This document shows positions 13,809 to 21,658 of a stretch of DNA of 32,617 bases, piece after piece. The stretch covers positions 1 through 32,617 of the IMG/VR virus record IMGVR_UViG_3300009636_000022; one strand, given 5' to 3'. Positions within the stretch are counted from its first letter, which is position 1; every line of letters starts with the position of its first letter. Both the position numbers and the translations under genes were made by a program. The stretch comes from a virus. The notes under the pieces are model-generated. The model saw nothing but the letters and a program-made list of their open reading frames with translations, was not told the DNA's origin and did not search any database.

Positions 13809-13826
13809 AAATTGGAGAATATAAAT

Positions 13827-14579
13827 ATGGAAAAGAAACACATTGAAACATTTATTAAAAAATATAATTTGGGCGGTACCATCGAGGGCGTTCTTTGGTC
13901 TAATAATAACAACGATTTGTCAGTAACCGCGATGACTTCTGATAGGAAGTTGTTCACTTCTGTTCAGTTGGAAAAAGCGGCTACATTCTTTAGCGGTATA
14001 GAAATAGGTATATCAGACACCAACAAACTTAAAAAAATGTTGTCGCCTCTCGCAGATAATATTGCCTTATCGTTGGATATTGATGAAAACGATGTGACAA
14101 GAGTTCGTCAACTAATTGCCGAAGATGGAAAAATCGGAATCAACTATGTAACAGCTGGCGTTGATGTTATTGACCCTGTTCCAACTATGAAGAATGTTCC
14201 ACCATTTACGGTAGAAATTGTTTTTACACCTGAATTTATTGATGCTTTTAATAAATCATTTGGTGCTATTGATGATAAGGATGCCTTATTTACCCTTATT
14301 ATGAGTAAAAAGAAACAGAAATTGGAAATGGTATTAGGTTATAAACAAAAAAATTTGTCAGATAGAATTGCTATGGAAGTCACTGCTACTGCTGGTAAAG
14401 ATATAGTGAAAAATCCAATAAGTTTTAGTGCCAAGCATCTTAAAGAAATTTTATCTGCTAATGGTGAAGTGAATAATCCAGTTCTAAACGTGTCAGAAGC
14501 TGGATTGGCTAGTATAGCTTTTAATGATAGTGGATTTAAGAGTCAATATTATTTAGTTAAAATTGATGTAGAAGATTAA
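13827..14579 (+). CDS. Sliding clamp (T4 gp45/PCNA-like)
   Basis: 250 aa from ATG 13827, with GGAG 9 nt upstream; a TTG at 13812 would extend the frame but lies on the ribosome-binding site. Length, the beta-rich pattern and an end rich in alternating hydrophobics (YYLVKIDVED) fit a gp45-like clamp. The neighbouring RFC-like loader supports this strongly. No short motif is decisive, so the call rests on pattern and context. Role: trimeric ring that tethers the polymerase to DNA and, in T4, activates late transcription. Confidence 0.75.
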   Translation: MEKKHIETFIKKYNLGGTIEGVLWSNNNNDLSVTAMTSDRKLFTSVQLEKAATFFSGIEIGISDTNKLKKMLSPLADNIALSLDIDENDVTRVRQLIAEDGKIGINYVTAGVDVIDPVPTMKNVPPFTVEIVFTPEFIDAFNKSFGAIDDKDALFTLIMSKKKQKLEMVLGYKQKNLSDRIAMEVTATAGKDIVKNPISFSAKHLKEILSANGEVNNPVLNVSEAGLASIAFNDSGFKSQYYLVKIDVED

Positions 14580-14593
14580 AAAATGGAATAAAT

Positions 14594-14770
14594 ATGAAAA
14601 TAAATAAAAATACACAAAAATACTATGGTTTGTTTTACAAGAGTCACGGTGAGTGGATTGGCCCGTGGTTTCAAGAAATTCTTACAAAGAAACAAATAAG
14701 AGAAGAACTACCCGGACTCAGACGTGTTCTGAAATCCAAAGTCATTGCTAAAAAAGTTAAGTTCGTGTAA
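14594..14770 (+). CDS. 58-aa basic hypothetical protein
   Basis: ATG 14594 to TAA 14770, between clamp and loader. The product (KYYGLFYKSHGEWIGPW near the start, then KKQIREELPGLRRVLKSK) is basic, with a strand-rich first half and a helix, and ends KKVKFV. It fills the gap exactly: 14 nt after the clamp stop and 2 nt before the loader ATG. No family recognised. Confidence 0.65.
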   Translation: MKINKNTQKYYGLFYKSHGEWIGPWFQEILTKKQIREELPGLRRVLKSKVIAKKVKFV

Positions 14771-14772
14771 TT

Positions 14773-15756
14773 ATGGATTTCTTGGTTGAATATAGTAAAC
14801 CCCTCAAAAAAGACCATTCATTGTGGGTGGAAAAATATAGACCATCCACAATGGATGAATATATTGGGAATGAAAGTGTTAAAGAGAAAATCAATCAATA
14901 TATTCAGAAGAATGACATTCCGCATATTCTTTTATTTGGCCCTGCTGGAACAGGTAAAACTTCACTGGCTAAGCTTCTAACAAAAAATATTAATTGTGAT
15001 TATCTTTATATTAATGCTTCAGACCAAAATGGAGTTGAAGATGTAAGAATCCAAATGAAGAATTATGCTTCTTCAGCAGGGTTTAAGCCTCTTAAAGTTA
15101 TTATTCTTGATGAAGCTGATAGATTAACTGCTGATGCTCAAGGTGTTCTTAGAAATATGCTGGAGGCTTATTCAGCTCATACAAGATTTATTCTCACATG
15201 TAATTTTGTGGAAAAAATGATTGCTCCAATTTCTTCTAGGGTTCAATCATTTGAAATTAAACCAATATCAAAAAAAGATGTAGCTTTAAGGTTGGTGGAA
15301 ATTTTACAAAGTGAAAATATATCGTTTACACAAGAAGATATTATTTTTATAATAAATACTTATTATCCTGATATTAGAAAAATAATTAACTTTGCTCAAC
15401 AATCAACAGTAGAAACAAAAGATGAAAATGGAAATGTTTCTCTCAAAATTAAGATTTCTAAAGAAAATGCTGTAGAGATGGATATGTTGAATAAATTAGT
15501 AGATTTATTGAAAAACCCCAATAAAGCTGGGGTATTTAATGAAATTCGTCAAATGACTACGGAATTTGATGCAGGTTCGTTAGAAACAGTATATAGATAT
15601 TTATTTGATAAAGTAGAAGAATATGCTAAAGGAAAAGAAGCATTGATTATATATGAGTTAGCTGATTCTATATATCAAGCAGAGTTAGTTATACCAAAAG
15701 CTAGAGATATAACATTTTTAGCATGTATATATAAAATACTTAAACATTTAAAATAA
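14773..15756 (+). CDS. Clamp loader ATPase (T4 gp44 / RFC small subunit-like)
   Basis: 327 aa. W18-V-E-K-Y-R-P at the start, Walker A GPAGTGKT (56-63), Walker B ILDEAD (111-116), sensor-1 region LTCNF, and an S-S-R156-V arginine finger equivalent to the RFC SRC motif. All ATPase residues are present. Role: opens the sliding clamp and loads it at primer ends. In T4 gp44 works with a gp62 subunit; no clear gp62 is next to it here. Confidence 0.95.
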   Translation: MDFLVEYSKPLKKDHSLWVEKYRPSTMDEYIGNESVKEKINQYIQKNDIPHILLFGPAGTGKTSLAKLLTKNINCDYLYINASDQNGVEDVRIQMKNYASSAGFKPLKVIILDEADRLTADAQGVLRNMLEAYSAHTRFILTCNFVEKMIAPISSRVQSFEIKPISKKDVALRLVEILQSENISFTQEDIIFIINTYYPDIRKIINFAQQSTVETKDENGNVSLKIKISKENAVEMDMLNKLVDLLKNPNKAGVFNEIRQMTTEFDAGSLETVYRYLFDKVEEYAKGKEALIIYELADSIYQAELVIPKARDITFLACIYKILKHLK

Positions 15757-15764
15757 AGGAAAAT

Positions 15765-16013
15765 ATGGAATTACCACGCACATTACCAAAAGGTAGAGAA
15801 CAAAAAAGAATTCTTGGTGAATTTTATGACCTCTATAAAGATAGAAAATGGTTATCTAGAGCTGAATTAATTGAAATGCATCCTGTACATTTGAAACCGA
15901 CACTCCAAATTTATTGTGAATATGAACCCGCATTAGAAAGAAGAGAATTAGTTCAATTTTCTGCTCTCTATAATTTAGCATTGGAAATTTTTATTCGTTC
16001 AAATCAAGCATAA
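15765..16013 (+). CDS. 82-aa protein, tandem paralogue A
   Basis: Core LGEFYD..., K-W, RAE-x-IE, HP-x-H-x-KPTL, IYC, LALEI, RS-x-Q shared with the next gene. AAAGGA sits 5 nt before the ATG. Follows the clamp loader by 8 nt. Function unknown; conserved Trp, His-Pro and Tyr-Cys suggest a compact helical domain. Confidence 0.65.
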   Translation: MELPRTLPKGREQKRILGEFYDLYKDRKWLSRAELIEMHPVHLKPTLQIYCEYEPALERRELVQFSALYNLALEIFIRSNQA

Positions 16014-16040
16014 CATTGTCAATTTAAAATAAGAAAAATT

Positions 16041-16322
16041 ATGGATAATCAACCAGAACAAACAACCCAAATAGAATTACCACACTATTACAAACAGTTA
16101 CCAGATAGATTTAGATTAGCCTTAGGCGAATTTTACGATAATTCCAAAACTAAACAGTGGTTTCGCAGGGCAGAAATTATTGAAAATCATCCTACACATA
16201 TGAAACCTACTCTTGAAATTTACTGTGATTATAATCCGGTATTGGAAATGAAGGACATACTTCAATTTATTGACAAGTATGGTTTAGCGTTGGAAATTAT
16301 TGCTCGTTCACACCAAGGGTAA
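16041..16322 (+). CDS. 93-aa protein, tandem paralogue B
   Basis: 38 of 68 core residues are identical to the 15765 protein in an ungapped hand alignment, with the same order of motifs. It has a longer polar N-terminus (NQPEQTTQIELP). Tandem duplication with divergence; function unknown. No obvious ribosome-binding site. Confidence 0.65.
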   Translation: MDNQPEQTTQIELPHYYKQLPDRFRLALGEFYDNSKTKQWFRRAEIIENHPTHMKPTLEIYCDYNPVLEMKDILQFIDKYGLALEIIARSHQG

Positions 16323-16353
16323 AAATAAGTTTTAGTAAATATTTAGCATAATT

Positions 16354-16893
16354 GTGAAAAATCTATTATACAGAACAAAAACGTACTTAGTAGGTCCAAT
16401 GCAATATAAGAACGGGGAAGATTGGAGAAATAAAATTACGGTTATATTGAAAAAAATGGGGGTTGTAGTTTTCAATCCTTATCACAAACCATTCTTAAAA
16501 GACATAAAAGAAGACGATAATACAAGAAAACATATTAGTGAATTGATGGAAGAAGAAAAATACGATGAAGTTCAAGAGAGAATGAGAGAAGTTCGTGCGT
16601 ATGATTTAAACTTGGTTGATAGGTCAGATTTTATTATAGCATATATTGACCCAAAAACTCCCACTTTTGGTGCAGTAGAAGAATTGGTCACTGCTGTAAG
16701 AATGAAGCGGCCAACTTTCATTGCTGTTGAAGGGGGTAAAAAACTTTGCCCTTATTGGTTACTTGGGATGTTTCCACACAAATACATCTATGATAGCGTA
16801 GATAATATATCAAAGATGTTGATTAAAATTGATAATGGTAAAAAAGAAATTGACTCTGATAGATGGCGTTTATTAAAAAAAGAATATAGATAA
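16354..16893 (+). CDS. Nucleoside 2-deoxyribosyltransferase-like protein
   Basis: 179 aa, GTG start at 16354. Y11-L-V-G-P-M, then E22-D-W-R, VFNPY (39-43), RSDFIIAYID (90-99), and P103-T-F-G-A-V-E-E-L, where the Glu is the likely catalytic nucleophile. Family knowledge: these enzymes swap or hydrolyse the base of deoxynucleosides. In a phage replication operon it could serve nucleotide salvage or make room for a modified base; both are inference. Two inserted charged helices lie between residues 50 and 85. Confidence 0.72.
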   Translation: MKNLLYRTKTYLVGPMQYKNGEDWRNKITVILKKMGVVVFNPYHKPFLKDIKEDDNTRKHISELMEEEKYDEVQERMREVRAYDLNLVDRSDFIIAYIDPKTPTFGAVEELVTAVRMKRPTFIAVEGGKKLCPYWLLGMFPHKYIYDSVDNISKMLIKIDNGKKEIDSDRWRLLKKEYR

Positions 16894-16895
16894 TT

Positions 16896-16988
16896 ATGAT
16901 AATAAAAATTTTATTAGCGTGTGGAATATTGCTTTTTCTTACTTGGTTGTTAAATAGAAAACCAAATTCTCCATCAGAAGGAATATGA
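16896..16988 (+). CDS. 30-aa single-span membrane peptide
   Basis: ATG 16896 to TGA 16988. The product begins MIIKILLACGILLFLTWLL and ends in a short polar tail (NRKPNSPSEGI). One membrane helix with N-in polarity is likely. It fits the gap, 2 nt after the previous stop and 3 nt before the next ATG. Could be a small membrane-acting or lysis-related peptide; no direct evidence for a role. Confidence 0.5.
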   Translation: MIIKILLACGILLFLTWLLNRKPNSPSEGI

Positions 16989-16991
16989 GGA

Positions 16992-17300
16992 ATGAAAACC
17001 GGAGTCCAGATAATAGAAGAAGAACGCCAACGACAAATTTTAGTTGAGGGTTGGACTCCAGAACATGATGATACACATACATTAGCAAGCATGACAATGG
17101 CTGCTATTTCTTATGCTGTTATTGCTGCCTCCAAATCTGGTCGTTCAATTACTGGAGATTGGAATGGACTTTCTGAAATAATGTGGCCAGTAGAATGGGA
17201 TAAAAAATGGTGGAAACCAACTGATAACCCAATCCGAAATCTTGCTAAAGCTGGCGCTCTCATTGCTGCAGAAATTGATAGACTTCAAAGATTACATTAA
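16992..17300 (+). CDS. 102-aa conserved phage protein
   Basis: Begins MKTGVQIIEEERQRQI, then EGWTPEHDDTHT, then W-P-V-E-W-D-K-K-W-W-K-P, and IRNLAKAGALIAAEIDRLQR. I recognise this as a phage family seen in many genomes. The acidic EHDD segment and helical end suggest a MazG-like nucleotide hydrolase relation, but this is uncertain. GAGGA just before the ATG is a good ribosome-binding site. Last gene of the clamp operon. Confidence 0.7.
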   Translation: MKTGVQIIEEERQRQILVEGWTPEHDDTHTLASMTMAAISYAVIAASKSGRSITGDWNGLSEIMWPVEWDKKWWKPTDNPIRNLAKAGALIAAEIDRLQRLH

Positions 17301-17317
17301 GTAATTCTTACCTTAAA

Positions 17318-17347
17318 TAGACAAAGTTTTAGACAATGCCATACTAT
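17318..17347 (+). promoter_or_regulatory. Promoter before the 249-aa gene, leaderless geometry
   Basis: TAGACA (17318-17323), 18-nt spacer, TACTAT (17342-17347), then 8 nt to the ATG at 17356. The 12-mer AAATAGACAAAG also covers the -35 of the clamp promoter, so the two may be co-regulated. Confidence 0.45.
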
Positions 17348-17355
17348 TTATATGC

Positions 17356-18105
17356 ATGGCAAAAAAAGTCATTAAAAGAGTTATTAAGGAAAATACCTTT
17401 GAAGCAGGACCATCAGGGGGAACGGGCGCAACAAACTACCAAACTCCCTACGGTACTCCAAGCGGTGGAAATACCACACAAGGTCCATCTCATTTTTCTT
17501 CTTCCGATAAAGCAGACCATTTTTATCCTAATACTCCTTCTGGTTCTGCTATGCCTTCTTCATCTGATGAAACAGGTAATAGAAGCAAAATAAAAACAGG
17601 ATATCCAGATGGTAAAATAGTTGATATGGACAAAAGTGAAACTGATGATGGTGAAGGAATAGCTGGGAAAAATATGGGAACTCAGATTATGAGTCCTGCT
17701 GGAGCAGCTGGCAATAAACAAGCAGACAGACCTTTAAATCCAGACCAACGTTTTGACCCACAGGTTGACAAACTATTTCAAGGAAAAAGACATACTCCAT
17801 CTCCCGATGAAATAATGTCAGCACTTCAATACGAATTAAGTCAGATGGTTAAGAAAGATAAATCTATAGCTAAACAAACAGTATTGAAAAATCTTAAAAC
17901 CGACCCACATTACTACAGTAGGCTACTTATGTTAAATATTGATGATAAAAAAATGAAAGTTGATGAAACCACTTTTTCTAAAACTAAAGCAGTTCTTGAT
18001 GAAATGATTGCTGCTAAAAAGAAAAATAGAGCAGTAGAAAATTCTCCTGAAATAACCGAAATCTTTAAGGATTTATACGATAAAAGAAATGCCTTAAGAA
18101 AATAA
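17356..18105 (+). CDS. 249-aa low-complexity phage protein, possible structural or assembly role
   Basis: Residues 1-12 (MAKKVIKRVIKE) form a short basic helix ending in I-K-E. Residues 13-130 are Gly/Ser/Thr/Pro-rich and probably disordered, and from about 140 a helical domain follows (SPDEIMSALQYELSQMVKKD, then a Lys-rich helix near 215-225). The layout recalls scaffold or internal head proteins, which is inference. A hairpin overlaps its stop codon. Confidence 0.68.
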   Translation: MAKKVIKRVIKENTFEAGPSGGTGATNYQTPYGTPSGGNTTQGPSHFSSSDKADHFYPNTPSGSAMPSSSDETGNRSKIKTGYPDGKIVDMDKSETDDGEGIAGKNMGTQIMSPAGAAGNKQADRPLNPDQRFDPQVDKLFQGKRHTPSPDEIMSALQYELSQMVKKDKSIAKQTVLKNLKTDPHYYSRLLMLNIDDKKMKVDETTFSKTKAVLDEMIAAKKKNRAVENSPEITEIFKDLYDKRNALRK

Positions 18106-18130
18106 ACCAACCTTAATATTTTGTTGGTTT
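18104..18130 (+). terminator. Hairpin at the end of the 249-aa gene
   Basis: Stem AAACCAAC / GTTGGTTT (8 bp), 11-nt loop, followed by a short T run (18128-18131). It starts inside the stop codon. The T tract is short, so termination may be partial, allowing read-through into the 615-aa gene. Confidence 0.45.
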
Positions 18131-18160
18131 TAACAAAACAAATGAATATTTATATACATT

Positions 18161-20008
18161 ATGGAATATCGAGATTTCTTCAAAAATAAAAAGGCAACTG
18201 TGAAAGACATTGAACAACTTCTACCAGAAGGTGTTGACCCAAAAGAATTTCAAAAAGGCATCATTGCTGAATTTAAGCATACCGAAGATGAATTTACCGC
18301 TGCAAAAATTGCAAGTAAAAATCTACAAGAGGATGCAAATTACTATTCTAAAATTCAAGAATCAATCGAAGATGAAGAAGAATGCGTAGGAGAAGGTTGT
18401 GAAGAAGAAGAAGAATGCGCAGAATGTATAGATGATAATGGTGGACTTCCTCTTATGGGTGGTGCTCTAAATATTCCCCATCATGGCCAACCTATTCGCC
18501 TTGGTAAAATTATTCAAGTGGGTAAAGAATTTGGTGGTCCAGCTAGTGGTGAATTATCAGGTATGACTAAAACAGGAGTAACTAAAGACAGGGGTGGTGT
18601 TCCAGCCATTGAACCCGGTGATAAAGAACCTATAACAGCTGCAGGTAAAGGAACTAATAAGAGTTCTATTGCTTCTAAATCTGTTGGTGGTACTGTAGTA
18701 CCGGGAGAAGGTCAGAAACAAGGCGGTCTAAATACTAAAGGAACTATTGCTAGCACACCTAGATTAGATGAAAATAAAAAACAAGTTCGTGAAATTGTCA
18801 AGGAAGTTTTAAAAGAAGTTAGATTTGATGAAAATTCAGGTAAATGGGTAAAAATTGATGAAGGCAAACACAAACCCGGATGTAAATGTGCATTTTGTAT
18901 GAATAAAGGAAAATTTGGTAAGAAATCTAAAACGGATAATGAAAAAGAAGATGTTGATGAAAGTACAGTTGATATGAAAATGGGACCATCTTACAAAGTT
19001 GTTCAACCTACATTAGCAAAAACTTCTGAACCAGACTTCTTTGCAAGAACTAATCAGTATGACCCAGAAATAAGTGAAATGTATGATGAAGAAGAAGAAT
19101 GCAAGATGAATAATCGTTATGTTGAATTGGCAAATGCACAACGTAATCTTAATGAAAATGAATTATCCGAATTAAAGTCTCTTCGTGAAAAAATTGATAG
19201 ACTGGAAGAAAAGAAAAGAAAAAAAAGATTTCTCAAACAAGCAATCAAAAAATCCCATAAGGGATATTGCACGCCTATGACCAAGCCAACTTGTACCCCA
19301 CATAGAAAAGCGCTAGCAAAACGATTGAAACCGGGCGGGGACCTTTATCAAAAAGCTCATGGTAAAGAAGAACAGCAAGAAACTTTTAAAAAAACAATGG
19401 AACCACATTTTGGTTCTGATTGGGCAGAAGAAGAAGAAGAAGAAGGATATGAAGAAGATGAAGGACTTTCTCTTGAAGAAATAGTCAATATGAAGATGGG
19501 TCCAGCCTATAAAGTGGTTCAACCTACATTAGCAAAAACATCTGAACCGGATTTCTTTGCTAGAACAAATGAATACGACCCAGAAGTAAGTGAAGCTATA
19601 GGGGAAGAAGGTGGTGTTGAAAAAGGTCATAAAGGACAAGCTGGATTTAATTTATGGCTATGTCGTGACCCTAAATGTCGCCAAGAAGTAACAGCAAAAG
19701 AAAAACCAGAAGATATTAAATGGAATGATGGTCATGTATGCCGTTTTGAAAAAATAGAAGAAGAATCGGTAGAAGAAGTTGGTGGACAAGCTGTTCAACA
19801 TAGTTCTTATAGAACCGTTGGTCATGGTAATCTTCCACAAAGCGGAAAACAAAGATGGGCTGATGATTTAGATGAAGCAAAAAAAAGAAGTAAAGTAGTT
19901 AAGACCATCCAAAAAGGTATGAAATCAAAAACAGCTACATTTGCTCAAAAATTAAAACACCAACCACCTAAAAAAACAACCAGTGGTGTTCATAAAAGAA
20001 AGCCGTAA
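18161..20008 (+). CDS. 615-aa acidic multi-zinc-knuckle protein with duplicated 37-residue motif
   Basis: No known family. In order: helical N-terminus (1-70); Glu/Cys-rich cluster with C75, C80, C87, C90; glycine-rich stretch (100-190); a charged helix QVREIVKEVLKEV near 208-220; C241-x-C243-x2-C246 after PG (zinc knuckle); copy 1 of the 37-residue motif (271-307); a Lys/Arg-rich helix and GYCTPMTKPTCTPHRK with C370 and C378; an acidic EEEEEEGYEEDE stretch; copy 2 (443-479); C501, C506 and C527 (possible third zinc site); basic C-terminus. The many acidic and basic blocks suit a scaffold or nucleic-acid-packing protein, which is inference. The gene reads on towards the metallopeptidase 8 nt downstream. 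Confidence 0.72.
   Translation: MEYRDFFKNKKATVKDIEQLLPEGVDPKEFQKGIIAEFKHTEDEFTAAKIASKNLQEDANYYSKIQESIEDEEECVGEGCEEEEECAECIDDNGGLPLMGGALNIPHHGQPIRLGKIIQVGKEFGGPASGELSGMTKTGVTKDRGGVPAIEPGDKEPITAAGKGTNKSSIASKSVGGTVVPGEGQKQGGLNTKGTIASTPRLDENKKQVREIVKEVLKEVRFDENSGKWVKIDEGKHKPGCKCAFCMNKGKFGKKSKTDNEKEDVDESTVDMKMGPSYKVVQPTLAKTSEPDFFARTNQYDPEISEMYDEEEECKMNNRYVELANAQRNLNENELSELKSLREKIDRLEEKKRKKRFLKQAIKKSHKGYCTPMTKPTCTPHRKALAKRLKPGGDLYQKAHGKEEQQETFKKTMEPHFGSDWAEEEEEEGYEEDEGLSLEEIVNMKMGPAYKVVQPTLAKTSEPDFFARTNEYDPEVSEAIGEEGGVEKGHKGQAGFNLWLCRDPKCRQEVTAKEKPEDIKWNDGHVCRFEKIEEESVEEVGGQAVQHSSYRTVGHGNLPQSGKQRWADDLDEAKKRSKVVKTIQKGMKSKTATFAQKLKHQPPKKTTSGVHKRKP
18971..19081 (+). repeat. 37-residue motif, copy 1
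   Basis: Encodes DMKMGPSYKVVQPTLAKTSE and the following 17 residues through DPEISEM. It matches copy 2 at 31 of 37 or more residues by eye and is nearly identical in DNA over a central 26-nt part. Confidence 0.85.
19487..19597 (+). repeat. 37-residue motif, copy 2
   Basis: Encodes NMKMGPAYKVVQPTLAKTSE and the next 17 residues through DPEVSEA. It lies 516 nt after copy 1, in frame, with a different sequence between. Each copy is followed or preceded by acidic stretches. Confidence 0.85.
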
Positions 20009-20016
20009 TTTTCAAT

Positions 20017-21645
20017 GTGGGTCTTAAAAAATCACAAAAAAATGTAAGTGCTTATCGCTCTCATATGGAGATGCGAGAAGGTCTTAGTTTTAGTGATTAT
20101 TTTGATGATTCTGTTCCTTACGAAGTAAAACCTCTTCCTCCGGTTACTCCAACTATGGAAGAAGATGATAATAAGTTTGTTGGACATTCTGATTTTCCTA
20201 CTCAAGCCAAAGATTTATTTAAAGGTCTTTGGGAAACCGAAAATTTATTAAACAGTAAATATGACTCTTTTTGGTTAGATAAAATAGGGAAATTTTATTC
20301 TGCTGGTAGTTCACATTTCCACTGGGCCCAAATGTATTTAAGACAAAATAATGTTGTGCATGGCGAATATACAGTGTCAGAAAAAATGTTTGAGTTGGGA
20401 TTTATTAAAGTTTCATTGTTTAGATTATACAAAAAGCTTAATTTTGAATATGATAGAAAAATAGGTCCTCCAAATTATCGTCAAATGGCAAAATTAAAAA
20501 ATGCAGCAATAGAGTTAGGATATACTTTACATGATACTATAACAAATAAATCAATAGAACTTACAGAGTCACTTTTACTTAAAAATATCTTAAATTGTCC
20601 AAAAACCAATAAATTGATTTTGAAAGAAGCAGCAAGAATTCTATCTCCAAATACACACTACTTTTTGGATCCCCAAGGAGAATTTCACAACGTTGACATA
20701 GAAGGCAGTCATATGAACTGGACTAAAAAATATATGGCTTCTAAAGGACTTACGTATCATAGTGAAGGAAATCCATACGCAGCAGCATTCAAATTAGGAT
20801 TAATTAGAATAGTAACTGATGAAAATATGATGGTTATTGACCATTCAAAAGAAGTATTGCCCACCGAACTTCAATTAAAGATATTAAAAGATACGGCTAA
20901 AAAATCTGGGTTAATTCTGTTTGATAATACTCTTAATAAGACTATAAACCTTACAGAATCATCAAATTTACTTGATAATAGAAGGATTAAAGACCTATTT
21001 ATAGAAGGTATGATGCCCGATGACATAGATACATTTAAATCGCACTTGGTACAGTTATTTGCTCATTTACAAAAAGAGTTAAAATTCAAAATTGTTCCAA
21101 AAGTAAAACTGTTGTCAAATGACAAGAATGCTGCAAAAGTTTTAGGCAAAACAGCTTATTATGACCCTGATACTAGAACAATTAATTTATATGTAACCGA
21201 TAGACATCAAAAGGATATTCTTCGTTCTTTTTCCCATGAAACAGTTCATCATTGGCAACATGAGAATGAAAAATTTCAAACGAGTAGAACCGGAGGTAAG
21301 GCTGGTGAAGACCCCCAATATGCTCAACACAATCCTTGGTTGCGACAGATGGAAAAACAAGCATACTTACTTGGTAATATAATCTTTCGTGATTGGGAAG
21401 ACCAGAAAAAAGCTAAAGACCGAAAAAGTGGTAAAAAAATGGTTGAACTGCATGGGAAGAATAATGTATCCAAAGATTCTCATACTCCTATAATGAAAAA
21501 ATATTATCGTCCATCTCACCCCTGTAGAAAGCATACAGAAGGTCCGTATCCTAATCCTGAAGGAGATGATGGCGAATGTATTAGTGAAAAAACATATTTA
21601 CTTGGTAAGGAATATCCACGGAAAAAAATGGATTATAGTGGATAA
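20017..21645 (+). CDS. Zinc metallopeptidase (HExxH) with duplicated phage domain
   Basis: 542 aa, GTG start at 20017. Residues about 85-187 and 215-312 are two copies of one domain: W/F-L-D-x-x-G-x-F, then H-x-x-W, then a G(F/L)I-(K/R)-(V/I) strand, ending in an N-K-x-I-x-L-T-E-S motif. I associate this domain with phage proteins of unknown role. The C-terminal part holds H407-E-T-V-H411 followed by HWQH and a probable third ligand E446 (MEKQAYLLG), the layout of a mini-gluzincin. The peptidase may be a maturation or packaged enzyme; substrate unknown. It overlaps no neighbour but the next start lies 14 nt on. Confidence 0.78.
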   Translation: MGLKKSQKNVSAYRSHMEMREGLSFSDYFDDSVPYEVKPLPPVTPTMEEDDNKFVGHSDFPTQAKDLFKGLWETENLLNSKYDSFWLDKIGKFYSAGSSHFHWAQMYLRQNNVVHGEYTVSEKMFELGFIKVSLFRLYKKLNFEYDRKIGPPNYRQMAKLKNAAIELGYTLHDTITNKSIELTESLLLKNILNCPKTNKLILKEAARILSPNTHYFLDPQGEFHNVDIEGSHMNWTKKYMASKGLTYHSEGNPYAAAFKLGLIRIVTDENMMVIDHSKEVLPTELQLKILKDTAKKSGLILFDNTLNKTINLTESSNLLDNRRIKDLFIEGMMPDDIDTFKSHLVQLFAHLQKELKFKIVPKVKLLSNDKNAAKVLGKTAYYDPDTRTINLYVTDRHQKDILRSFSHETVHHWQHENEKFQTSRTGGKAGEDPQYAQHNPWLRQMEKQAYLLGNIIFRDWEDQKKAKDRKSGKKMVELHGKNNVSKDSHTPIMKKYYRPSHPCRKHTEGPYPNPEGDDGECISEKTYLLGKEYPRKKMDYSG

Positions 21646-21658
21646 AAAAATTGATAAT

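Noticed and set aside
13812-13826. TTG start at 13812 for the sliding clamp
   Set aside because: This TTG overlaps the GGAG ribosome-binding site that serves ATG 13827.
13274-13957. Minus-strand frames across the macro, YopX and clamp genes
   Set aside because: Shadows of plus-strand genes with recognised families.
18121-18160. TTGGTT-17-TATTTA as another leaderless promoter before 18161
   Set aside because: Both boxes match only 3 of 6 positions; spacing alone is not enough.
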